DNA of 64,000 nucleotides from Mesorhizobium sp. GTDB lineage: Bacteria; Pseudomonadota; Alphaproteobacteria; Rhizobiales; Rhizobiaceae. The position numbers and the translations under genes are program-made. The stretch spans positions 1 to 64,000 of the forward strand of contig SAQE01000002.1 in assembly GCA_004020545.1 (NCBI GenBank), in the 5' to 3' direction. Below, piece after piece: positions 1 to 7,659 of the stretch. The notes under the pieces were generated by a model. That model saw nothing but the letters and a program-made list of their open reading frames with translations, searched no databases and was not told where the DNA came from. The stretch's first letter is position 1. Every line of letters starts with the position of its first letter.

Positions 1-68
1 AGGACATCAACAAGGGCTTCGACCTCATGCATGAGGGCAAGTCGATCAGGAGCGTCGTGATTTACTGA
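1..68 (+). CDS. C-terminal end of glutathione-dependent formaldehyde dehydrogenase (class III alcohol dehydrogenase), partial
   Basis: Only the last 21 codons are present; the reading frame begins at base 3 and ends in TGA. The tail reads [20 protein letters not shown] followed by Y. This is the typical C-terminus of class III alcohol dehydrogenase (S-(hydroxymethyl)glutathione dehydrogenase), the cytosolic enzyme that oxidises the formaldehyde-glutathione adduct to S-formylglutathione. The next gene is gfa, whose product makes that adduct, which supports the call. The rest of the gene lies upstream of the window. Confidence 0.82.
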   Translation, partial: DINKGFDLMHEGKSIRSVVIY

Positions 69-133
69 AGCAATGCCAAGGTCCGCGGGCCATCCTGCCC
101 GCGACCTTTGTGGTTCAACATGGGAGGAAGGAA

Positions 134-703
134 ATGGCCGAAAAACTGCATCCGAGGATCGACAATGGGCTGCCCAAGGAGAGCGCATCCTTTGCCGGCG
201 GCACGCTGGTCTGCGCCTGCACCAGCAACCCGGTGAAGGTGAAGGTCAAGGGTCAGATCGCCCACAACCACGCCTGCGGCTGCACCAAGTGCTGGAAGCC
301 GGAAGGCGCGCTCTTCTCGGTGGTTGCCGTTGCCGCCAGCGGCGACGTGACCGTGACCGAGAACGGCGACAAGCTGAAGGTGGTCGACTCATCGGCCCTC
401 ATCCTGCGCCATGCCTGCACCGGCTGCGGCGTGCACATGTACGGCCCGGTCGAGCGCGACCATGCCTTCAAGGGCCTGTCCTTCATCCATCCCGAGCGCT
501 TCGAGGAGGACGGCTGGTCGCCGCCGGGCTTCGCCGCCTTCGTCTCGTCGATCATCGAATCCGGCGTCGACCCGAGCCGCATGGCCGGCATCCGCGCCCA
601 GCTCAAGTCGATCGGACTCGAACCCTATGATTGCCTCAGCCCCGGCCTGATGGACTATATCGCCACCTGGACGGCCAAGAAGTCCGGCGCATTGCCGGCA
701 TAG
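134..703 (+). CDS. gfa: S-(hydroxymethyl)glutathione synthase (glutathione-dependent formaldehyde-activating enzyme)
   Basis: A 189-residue zinc protein of the Gfa family, which promotes condensation of formaldehyde with glutathione, the substrate step for the dehydrogenase immediately upstream. The cysteine pattern of the family is visible: C27 and C29, C48, C50 and C53, then C95 and C98 in HACTGCG. The frame could start at 110, but the ATG at 134 follows GGAGGAAGGAA with good spacing and gives the family's usual start ([10 protein letters not shown]), so 134 is preferred. It lies 65 bases after the dehydrogenase stop, presumably in the same operon. Role: cytosolic formaldehyde detoxification or methanol oxidation. 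Confidence 0.93.
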   Translation: MAEKLHPRIDNGLPKESASFAGGTLVCACTSNPVKVKVKGQIAHNHACGCTKCWKPEGALFSVVAVAASGDVTVTENGDKLKVVDSSALILRHACTGCGVHMYGPVERDHAFKGLSFIHPERFEEDGWSPPGFAAFVSSIIESGVDPSRMAGIRAQLKSIGLEPYDCLSPGLMDYIATWTAKKSGALPA

Positions 704-846
704 TCCGAATTGCCGCGGCGGGGGCGCGGCAGTCGGAATTCATGAGGCATCCTGTTGCGATAGAACGCAGCGACGGCAAGCGACCGTTCTTCTCGCTGGC
801 GAAGACGTCGCCATCGATCAGCTTGAAGCGGGCGCACCAGGGCTTT

Positions 847-1260
847 CTACGGCTGCAGTCTGCCGGGCCGCCCGCGGCCGAGCGAGCCGTCGGTGCGGGC
901 CTGCAGGTAGGCATAGATGTCGTCCACATAGGGTGCAAAGTTGGGATCGTCGGCGAACCCTTTCATCACCGAGTCGCCGTCGGCACGGCCATTGAGCACG
1001 GCGCGCCGAAAGGCCTCGATGTCGGGCAGCCGGCTGACCAGGGATGGCGCGAAGGTCGACCCCACGCCGTCAGGGCCGTGGCAGCGGTCGCAGCCCGCAT
1101 GATAACGCCTGAACCCGTCATAGGTCCGTGCATCGGCCTTGCCGTCCACAACCCTGTAGAACTTTCCGGGAGCGGCGGCATCCGGCCCCGCCGCGCCTGC
1201 GCCGGCCGCGAAGCTCAGGACAGCGGAAGCCAGGACAACCGTCTGCAGCAAGCTACCCAT
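847..1260 (-). CDS. Small c-type cytochrome, methanol-metabolism type
   Basis: A 137-residue exported monohaem cytochrome. A signal peptide covers about residues 1-24 (LASAVLSFAAGAGAA). The haem motif CDRCH has cysteines 57 and 60 and histidine 61, and M99 in DSVMKGF is the likely axial ligand. Proteins of this type are found beside quinoprotein (PQQ) methanol/ethanol dehydrogenase and glutathione-formaldehyde genes in methylotrophic and rhizobial alphaproteobacteria. The neighbouring gfa and formaldehyde dehydrogenase fit that. It is convergent with gfa, 143 bases away. Its electron donor is not in the window, so a link to a lanthanide or calcium methanol dehydrogenase is inference. Confidence 0.82.
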   Translation of the reverse strand: MGSLLQTVVLASAVLSFAAGAGAAGPDAAAPGKFYRVVDGKADARTYDGFRRYHAGCDRCHGPDGVGSTFAPSLVSRLPDIEAFRRAVLNGRADGDSVMKGFADDPNFAPYVDDIYAYLQARTDGSLGRGRPGRLQP

Positions 1261-1363
1261 CTGTCTGTCATCCAGTAGCGGCAGGCGGGGGGCCTGCGCT
1301 GCGTCGTTTCGCTTGCCCCAGCACGACGGAATGGGCGCCCCCGCACCTGCGGACCAGCTCGAT

Positions 1364-1764
1364 TCAGGGCGCGGTGGCAGAGGTCTTGACCGGCTCCGCG
1401 CTATCCAGTGTCAGGTTGTTCTCCGCGGCGGTGGCCGGAACGAAGTTCGGCTCGCTGACAAGCAGTGCCTTCCCGTCGCGCAATATTCGAAATCGATCGA
1501 CGGTTGGCCGATAGCCTGCGGCACGGAGATCATCATGCGCTGGCCCGGTGCGAGCGTGGAGACGACGCGGACCGGCTGCTGCTCGGCCCCGGAAGCCATG
1601 GTCGCGACGACCCGGTAGCCGTCCTGCTCGACCGTGTAGTAGACGGCGCCGCTGAAGTTGCCGAGCTGGATGCTGTGGCCGCTGCCCGGCGCCAGTTCCG
1701 ATGCCGCCGCGCCACCCGTGGCAGCGAGCAGCGCAAATGCAAATGCGCTAAAACGTCTGGTCAT
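1364..1764 (-). pseudogene. Small exported protein gene with a probable one-base frameshift near its 3' end
   Basis: The ATG at 1764 follows GAAGGGAGAGATCGC, a good ribosome binding site. The start is a signal peptide (MTRRFSAFAFALLAATGGAA) followed by a compact domain with SIQLGNFSGAVYYTVE and YRVVATMASG. The open frame ends at 1411 with a basic, proline-rich tail. If one base is restored around 1485-1492, after SIDFE, the frame continues as ILRDGKALLVSEPNFVPATA and further, ending at the TGA at 1364-1366. That tail looks far more protein-like. Either the gene is broken or one base is missing from the assembly. The protein family is not firmly recognised. Its position beside the cytochrome suggests it belongs to the same periplasmic alcohol-oxidation cluster. 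Confidence 0.6.
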
Positions 1765-1914
1765 CGCGATCTCTCCCTTCGGTTCAGCGAGTTCCCGGAC
1801 AGGCGGTCTGTCGGGGATATCAGCTGAGTTGAGCCTACGCGCCGTTGCCTTCGTGCACATCGGTACGATCACCCAAATTTCGGCTGTCGCCTTCCTAATT
1901 TCGCCAGCCAGGGA

Positions 1915-4575
1915 TCAGGGCGCGGCGGTCGAAAGCAGCCACGGCTCGCCGCGCAGCCTGAGCAGCACTTCCATCCGGTTGGCGGCGTTGAACTTGCCGA
2001 GCACTGATGAAACCTGATGCTCGACCGTACGCGGCGAGCGCGACAAGGTGCGGGCGACCTCCTTGTTGCTCTTGCCCTCCGCTATCAGGGCGAGCACCTG
2101 CTGCTCGTGCTGCGTAAGCCCAAGTGGATGCTGACGGGCAGCCGTGTACGGACCCCGGCGCATTTTCGGCAGCCGGCTGGCGACGCCCAGGCGCTGCGCC
2201 AGCTTGCGCGCCAGCGTCGCGGCGGGGCGCGCCTCCATCGCCTCCAGCCCTGTCACGGCGCTTGCCAGTGCCGTCGCGGCATTGGCGCCCCGCACCTGCA
2301 TCAACGCGAGCGCCGCCTCGTAGGGAAGGCCCAGGCGCTCCCATTCCTTGGCCGCCGCCAACGGATCACCGGCAAGTTCGACCGCGCGTCGCCACGGAAT
2401 CCGTGTCGTCGGCGCCGGCATCGGCTCCTCCATCCCGCATCGCCGCCACCAGACCGCCAGTTCGCCGAGGTCGGAAGGACGGAAGTTGGTGAGGTCCATC
2501 GCGGCCAGCGCCGTCAACTGCTCGTGGCCGGCCGCGCGGTCCTCGGCAAGCCAGGCAGCCTCGGTGAGCGCCATACGGACCGGCACGATGCGTTGCAGCT
2601 CGCCGGTCGGCAATCCCTCCTCCAGTGCCTGCTGCAGCAGCGCAGGGCCGCCGGGCTCGCCCAGCCGCGCGCGCACCCTGCCGAGCACGGTCAGGGCCGG
2701 CAGGTGCATGACCACCGGGAGGTGTTCCAGTTTCATCACGCCCTGCGCTATGGTCTCGGCGTCGCGAAAGCGGCCCTGTTCCATGCGAAGCTGCGCCTGC
2801 CGGCCGAGCAGATACTGCGCCGGCGAATCCAGATCGTGCCGGGCGGCGAACACGATGCCTTCGGAGAGCAGCCGTTCGGCGAGCGCGAAGTCCTTGGACA
2901 CCACCGCATATTCGGCATAGTTGGTGTAGGCCCGCGCCGCATGGTCATGGAACCCGTGCTCGAGCGCGAGCGCCAGGCTTTCCTCCATCCGTTCGCGACC
3001 ACCCGGACGGTCGTCGAACAAAAGCGAGGTGCCGACATTGTTCAAGGCATGGACGCGCGTTTCGACCTCGCCCAGCCGGTCGGCCAGGGTGATTGCGCGC
3101 AGGCCCCACTCAATCGCCTCATCGAAGCGGTAGTGCAGCATATGCAGCTGCGAGCAGGTGCTGTAGGCCATCGCCAGTTCCGGTCCGGGCGGCAGGTTTT
3201 CCACCTCGCGTACCGCCTCGTTGGCAAACTTCTCCGCCTGCTCGCCCTCGCCGCGGCGCCAATGCAGCCTGGAAAGGTTGCGCAGATTGAGGCTGACCTT
3301 GTCGGGGCGCCCAAGCTCGCGCCAGAGCTGAATGGCGCGATGCCGCGCTTCGATGATCGTGTCATAGACCTGCAGCGCTAGTCCAGCTTCGTAGGCCCAT
3401 GATTCGTAGAGCTGGGCGGCCTTGGCCTGCGACGCCTGCGAGATGTATTTAAGCGCGGTCGCCAGATGCGATGCGGCTTCGCGATGTGCGCCCAGGCGCG
3501 CAGCCTGCGCCGCGGCCAGCGGCGCGAGTTCGAGAACGCGCGCTCCGTTGTCGGCGGCGGCGGCGTGGTGCACCCGGCGTGCAAGCTGGCCGCTTGCCTG
3601 CGCCGCCGGAAGCCCTGCTATCGCTGCCTCCACCTTGGCATGAAGCGACCGCTGAAGACTGAGCGACAGCTGCTCCAGCGTCGCCTGCCTGGCAAGCTCG
3701 TGGCGGAAGGTGAGGGCGCCTTGAGCGTCGCGCCGCAGCAATCCGCGGGCCACGCAGCGGTCCACGACGGCGTCCGCCTCGGCACCGAGAAGGGCGCGGA
3801 TCAGCCACGGCTCCACGCTGCCCGGCTCGATGCTCATCATCTCCAGCACCTCGCGCTCGCCGGCCGTCAGGCGCGACAACCGTGACCACACCGCGTCGCG
3901 GATGGAATCGGGAACGTGCCCCGGCTCCGCCTCGCTGCTCGCCAGCAACTCGGAGACGAAAAACGGATTGCCCCCGGTGATCTGGTAGAGATCGGCGGCG
4001 GCGCGGCCCGACTGTTGGGCCAGTGCCGTGACCGCCTCGGGCGAAAGCGGCTTCAGCGCGATGCGGGTCAGCGATGCTGCCGGCAAGTCGCCTCTTATAT
4101 GCGTGAGCGGATGGTCGGCGACCAGTTCGTCGCTGCGCGCACTGAGCACCAGCATTGCGCGCAGCACGGAAATGCGTCGGCCAAGATATCGGATGAGATC
4201 GAGCGTTGCATTGTCGGCCCAATGCACGTCTTCGAAAACGAGTACCGTGGTTCCCGGTCGGTGCTGAAGCGCATCGAGGAGCGCGGGAAAGAGCCGCTCG
4301 GGCGCTGCCCCCTGGTCGAGCAGCGCTGCGACCTCGGGATCGAGCGCCCGCGCCATGTCCTGCAGGGGACCGAGCGGACGCGGCGTGAACAGCGCCTCGC
4401 ACCAGCCCCACAGCACCCGGCAGCCTTCTCCCGCGCGCTCGGTGAATGCCTGCAGCAGCGAAGTCTTGCCTATCCCGGCCTCGCCTTCGAGCAGCACGAT
4501 GCCGCCCCGACCCTCGGCGGCACTGGCCGCGGTTGCCAGCAAAGTTTTGAGAGGTCCCTCTCGCTCGAGCAGCAT
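1915..4575 (-). CDS. Large ATPase / LuxR-type transcriptional regulator (AAA_16 plus TPR-like region plus C-terminal HTH)
   Basis: About 886 residues from the ATG at 4575; the frame is open to 4707, with another ATG at 4629. I prefer 4575 because it gives the family's usual start (MLLEREGPL) and places the Walker A motif GEAGIGKT at residues 31-38. GGAAA lies upstream. A Walker B-like LVFEDVHWAD is at 111-120. The middle is helical and repeat-like, as in MalT/LAL-type regulators. The last 65 residues are a LuxR HTH (LTQHEQQVLALIAEGKSNKE, then RSPRTVEHQVSSVL). It should be a cytosolic, ATP-dependent activator sensing an unknown signal. Nothing here identifies its targets. Confidence 0.88.
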   Translation of the reverse strand: MLLEREGPLKTLLATAASAAEGRGGIVLLEGEAGIGKTSLLQAFTERAGEGCRVLWGWCEALFTPRPLGPLQDMARALDPEVAALLDQGAAPERLFPALLDALQHRPGTTVLVFEDVHWADNATLDLIRYLGRRISVLRAMLVLSARSDELVADHPLTHIRGDLPAASLTRIALKPLSPEAVTALAQQSGRAAADLYQITGGNPFFVSELLASSEAEPGHVPDSIRDAVWSRLSRLTAGEREVLEMMSIEPGSVEPWLIRALLGAEADAVVDRCVARGLLRRDAQGALTFRHELARQATLEQLSLSLQRSLHAKVEAAIAGLPAAQASGQLARRVHHAAAADNGARVLELAPLAAAQAARLGAHREAASHLATALKYISQASQAKAAQLYESWAYEAGLALQVYDTIIEARHRAIQLWRELGRPDKVSLNLRNLSRLHWRRGEGEQAEKFANEAVREVENLPPGPELAMAYSTCSQLHMLHYRFDEAIEWGLRAITLADRLGEVETRVHALNNVGTSLLFDDRPGGRERMEESLALALEHGFHDHAARAYTNYAEYAVVSKDFALAERLLSEGIVFAARHDLDSPAQYLLGRQAQLRMEQGRFRDAETIAQGVMKLEHLPVVMHLPALTVLGRVRARLGEPGGPALLQQALEEGLPTGELQRIVPVRMALTEAAWLAEDRAAGHEQLTALAAMDLTNFRPSDLGELAVWWRRCGMEEPMPAPTTRIPWRRAVELAGDPLAAAKEWERLGLPYEAALALMQVRGANAATALASAVTGLEAMEARPAATLARKLAQRLGVASRLPKMRRGPYTAARQHPLGLTQHEQQVLALIAEGKSNKEVARTLSRSPRTVEHQVSSVLGKFNAANRMEVLLRLRGEPWLLSTAAP

Positions 4576-4787
4576 TGGCGCAACCGTTTCCAGAACATGT
4601 CGCCCAAGAATGCCCCGCGTTTGCCGCATGCTTAAAAACAAGACAGCGGAGCGCCTTGCAAAAGGCGGTCCGAACGCGACGCGCTTCAAGCCGCGAGTGT
4701 ACCCCAACTAGGCCTGCTTTCCATTAGCATTGCTTAAAATGAGGCCGAATCCCGGCGGAGCCGATCACTTCCCGGTCCCGGCGAGGT

Positions 4788-5199
4788 GAAAGGTGTGCCG
4801 GAGCGGGAGGCACGAAAAAGACTGCGCTGAAATTCCTCGAGCGGGTTCGCATTCCCGAGCAGGCGAGCAAATTTCCTATCCAGCTTCCGGCAGCCAACAG
4901 CAACGCGTAGCGATCACCCGCCTGTGCACGAAACCGGCTGTCAGATCGTTCGACGAGCCAACATCTGCTCTCGATCCGGAAATGGTGTCGGAGGTCCTGG
5001 ACACCATGACGAAACTGGCCCGCGACGGCATGACCATGGTTTGGTGACGCATGAGATGGGTTTTGCCCGCGCGGTGGCCGACCGCGTCATCTTCATGGAT
5101 GCTGGACAGATCATCAAAGAGGGCACGCCGGACGAGTTCTTCAGCTGCCCGCGGCATGATCGAACGAAGTTGTTCCTCAGCCAGATTTTGAAGCATTGA
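4788..5199 (+). pseudogene. Remnant of an amino-acid ABC transporter ATPase gene (GlnQ/HisP type)
   Basis: The conceptual translation across several frames matches the C-terminal half of a polar-amino-acid ABC ATPase. It has a degraded signature ([11 protein letters not shown] in place of LSGGQQQRVAI), [18 protein letters not shown] (Walker B and D-loop), then after a frame change at about 5040 [20 protein letters not shown] (switch histidine region), ending in FLSQILKH and TGA at 5197-5199. The Walker A half is missing. Earlier small indels are also needed around 4820-4940. This is a decayed gene, not a sequencing slip. No permease or binding-protein partner remains nearby. Confidence 0.85.
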
Positions 5200-5428
5200 C
5201 TGATTGTCGCTTCGCGGTCTCTCAAGCGGGAGGCTGTCGTCGACAGCACCCGGCATGCCGGTTGAGGTACGGTGGCGGCATCCGTCGAGACGTACAACTG
5301 CCGGCTGTGGCGAAGCGCCAAAAAAACCCGAGATGGGCGGCCTCAAATCCAGTGGTTCACAGCCTCTTCTCGCAGAAATCGCCGCCTGCCCCGGGCCATC
5401 TCGAGCCTGAGGCGCGATTGCCGCATCT

Positions 5429-6547
5429 TCAAGCGGCGCGGCTGAAGCGATCAACCCTGAAATCATCGAGCGGCGTTTCACAACGGCCCGTTGTGATGAG
5501 TTCGGCCACAGCATCGCCGACGCCGGGACCGAGCTGGAAACCGTGCCCGCAGAAACCGAAGGCGTGGAACAGGCCTGGCGTCGTCGTCGAGCCTCCCATC
5601 ACCGGCAGCATGTCCCGCACATAGCCCTCGCAGCCGGACCAGGTGCGGATGACCGCGACCTGCGCGATTGCCGGCAGCAGTCGCGCGACGGCGCGCAACT
5701 GCGCCGGCAGGCGTGCAGGATCGGCCTTCGCATGGCCCGGATCCAAGTCCACCAGCACCCTTTCGGCCGCGCCGCCGAAGACGATGTTGCCGCGCTCGAC
5801 CTGACGCAGATAGGCTCCGTGGTCCTTGTCGCGCGTCCAGATGCCGACCACCGGCAGCACCCGATGCGGCAGCGGCTCGGTCACGCCCATCTGCGGGCCG
5901 CGGGCGTCGAGCGGCACCTCTTCGCCGAACTCAGCGGCGATGCGCGCGCCCCAGGCGCCGGCGGCGTTGAGCAGGCACTCGGCAGCGAAGGAACCTTTCG
6001 AAGTGGTGACAAGGAAACCGGAGCCCGTATGCCTGATCGTCTCGACTTCAGCCTCCTCGACGATTTCCGCGCCCAGCTTGCGGGCGGCTTCGGCAAAGGC
6101 CGGCGCGATCAGCCGCGGATTGCCGCTGCCGTCCTGAGGAGAGAATGACGCGGCGATCGCTTCGGGGCCGAGACCGGGAAACCGGGCACGGATCTCGCGT
6201 TGGCCGAGTTCCTCCAATTCGAGTCCCCAGGGCCGCGCGGCCTGAGCATAGACCCGCATGTCGGCAAGGCTTCCCTCATCGAAGATCAGGCGGATATGGC
6301 CGGAGGCGCGGAATTCCACATCGCGGCCAAGCATTTTTTCCGCCTCGCCCCAGAGCCTGAGCGAGCGATGGGCCAGCGGCAACTGGGACAGATGGCGCCC
6401 GGTGCGCCGGATGTTGCCGAAGGAGGCGACGGTCGCCCCGGTGCCGATCCGGTTGCGTTCGACCAGCGTCACGCGCGCGCCGCGCCGGCCGAGGAAATAG
6501 GCGGAAGCCGTCCCCATCAGGCCGCCGCCCAGCACGATCACATCCAT
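5429..6547 (-). CDS. FAD-dependent oxidoreductase, DAO family
   Basis: A 372-residue flavoprotein of the glycine/D-amino-acid oxidase (DAO) fold. The N-terminal dinucleotide-binding motif LGGGLMG is at residues 6-12, with VERNRIGTGAT closing the Rossmann unit. The C-terminal FAD contact region has GGSTTTPGLFHAFGFCGHGF. Enzymes of this family oxidise secondary or primary amines or N-methyl amino acids; the substrate cannot be read from sequence. It is divergent from the LysR gene at 6664, across a 116-base interval holding a LysR-like dyad, so it may be a target of that regulator. Confidence 0.85.
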   Translation of the reverse strand: MDVIVLGGGLMGTASAYFLGRRGARVTLVERNRIGTGATVASFGNIRRTGRHLSQLPLAHRSLRLWGEAEKMLGRDVEFRASGHIRLIFDEGSLADMRVYAQAARPWGLELEELGQREIRARFPGLGPEAIAASFSPQDGSGNPRLIAPAFAEAARKLGAEIVEEAEVETIRHTGSGFLVTTSKGSFAAECLLNAAGAWGARIAAEFGEEVPLDARGPQMGVTEPLPHRVLPVVGIWTRDKDHGAYLRQVERGNIVFGGAAERVLVDLDPGHAKADPARLPAQLRAVARLLPAIAQVAVIRTWSGCEGYVRDMLPVMGGSTTTPGLFHAFGFCGHGFQLGPGVGDAVAELITTGRCETPLDDFRVDRFSRAA

Positions 6548-6639
6548 ACTCGTTCCCTAGCGCAGAGCGGCTGATCCTTGGATGCATCCATCTTGTCGGC
6601 GGTGCGGCATTGCGTCAAAGATGGGTTTGGGCAAGACCC

Positions 6640-6654
6640 ATAAGCTTTACCTAT
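6640..6654. promoter_or_regulatory. Candidate LysR-family binding site upstream of the regulator
   Basis: ATAAGCTTTACCTAT is an imperfect dyad (ATAAG-N5-CCTAT) that fits the T-N11-A rule of LysR-type operators. It lies 10 bases upstream of the LysR start codon, in the divergent promoter region shared with the DAO gene. The near-perfect version of the same site occurs at 7566-7580, ahead of hyuA. No experimental support. Confidence 0.5.
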
Positions 6655-6663
6655 GGAGTGGCA

Positions 6664-7569
6664 ATGCGGGCCCGGCAGCTCGAAGTGTTCATCGCCGTCA
6701 TGCGCGCCGGCACCGTGACCGCCGCGGCGCGGATGCTGAACATCTCCCAGCCCGCGCTGAGCCAGGTGCTGCTTCACACCGAGGACGAGCTCGGCTTCAC
6801 TCTGTTCGAGCGGGTGAAGGGCCGGCTGCGACCGACCCCGGAGGCGCTCGAGATCTTTCCCGATGCCGAGAGGCTGTCGGCGGGGCTCGACGGCTTGCGC
6901 CGCAAGACCACCGACCTGCGCCTGGGTCGGGCAGGGCTGGTGCGGGTCGCTGCCTCCCCGCCGCCGGCCATGGCGATATTGCCGCGCGCCTTCACCAGGT
7001 TCCGGGCGCAGCATCCCAACATATTGCTGCGTTCCCATAGCGCGCCGATCGCCGCGATCGTCGACATGCTGCGCGCCGGCGATGCCAGCCTCGGCGTCGC
7101 CATGGACGACCGCCTGCCTCCCGATATCGAGGCCGAGGTGATCGGGAGTATAGGTTTCGCGTGCCTGCTGCCCGCCGGGCATGCGTTGGCCAGGAAACCC
7201 GAGCTGAGGCTTGCCGACCTCGCCGGGGAAGAGTTGATATCCTATCGCGGAAACACCCGTCCCGCCGACGAGCTGGCTCACGCCGCTCGCGCGCAGGGTG
7301 TGGCGCTTTCGCCGTCGCTCGAGATCGACGCATCCATCTCCGCGGTCGGCTTCGTCCAGGCCGGTCTGGGTGTCGGCCTGGTCGACGCGCTGCTGCCGTG
7401 GCAGCAATTTGCCGGACTTGCCGTCAGGCCGCTGGCGGCCGGGCCGGAATTTCCGATCGCGCTGCTTACCTCTCGTGCAAGAGCGCTTTCCAGAGCCGAC
7501 GAGATGATGCGCGACGAAATCCGTGCGGCGTGTGCCGCCGTCTTGAGTGAAAATCGCGCAAAAGCATAA
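6664..7569 (+). CDS. LysR-family transcriptional regulator
   Basis: A 301-residue LysR-type regulator. The winged HTH spans about residues 3-60 (RQLEVFIAVMRAGTVTAAAR, then ISQPALSQVL). The effector domain follows, with GRAGLVRVAASPPPA and a periplasmic-binding-protein-like fold. The frame is open from 6610, but the ATG at 6664 is preceded by GGAGTGG and gives the usual family start (MRARQLEVF). It lies between a divergent DAO gene and the downstream hyuAB operon, with dyad sites on both sides, so it probably activates the hyu operon in response to a substrate of that pathway. Confidence 0.92.
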   Translation: MRARQLEVFIAVMRAGTVTAAARMLNISQPALSQVLLHTEDELGFTLFERVKGRLRPTPEALEIFPDAERLSAGLDGLRRKTTDLRLGRAGLVRVAASPPPAMAILPRAFTRFRAQHPNILLRSHSAPIAAIVDMLRAGDASLGVAMDDRLPPDIEAEVIGSIGFACLLPAGHALARKPELRLADLAGEELISYRGNTRPADELAHAARAQGVALSPSLEIDASISAVGFVQAGLGVGLVDALLPWQQFAGLAVRPLAAGPEFPIALLTSRARALSRADEMMRDEIRAACAAVLSENRAKA

Positions 7570-7580
7570 GCAAGACTTAT
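7566..7580. promoter_or_regulatory. Perfect dyad ATAAG-N5-CTTAT, candidate LysR operator ahead of hyuA
   Basis: ATAAGCAAGACTTAT is a perfect 5-base inverted repeat with a 5-base centre and obeys T-N11-A. It includes the TAA stop codon of the LysR gene (7567-7569) and lies about 80 bases upstream of the hyuA ATG at 7660. It matches the imperfect site at 6640-6654. Two copies bracketing the regulator gene argue for a real operator. Confidence 0.6.
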
Positions 7581-7659
7581 ATCCTTGCCCGTCATCCATC
7601 TTGGACCCTGACCATCCGCTCGTGCCAGCTTTCGCTCGGCAGACAGGAAGGGACGCATC

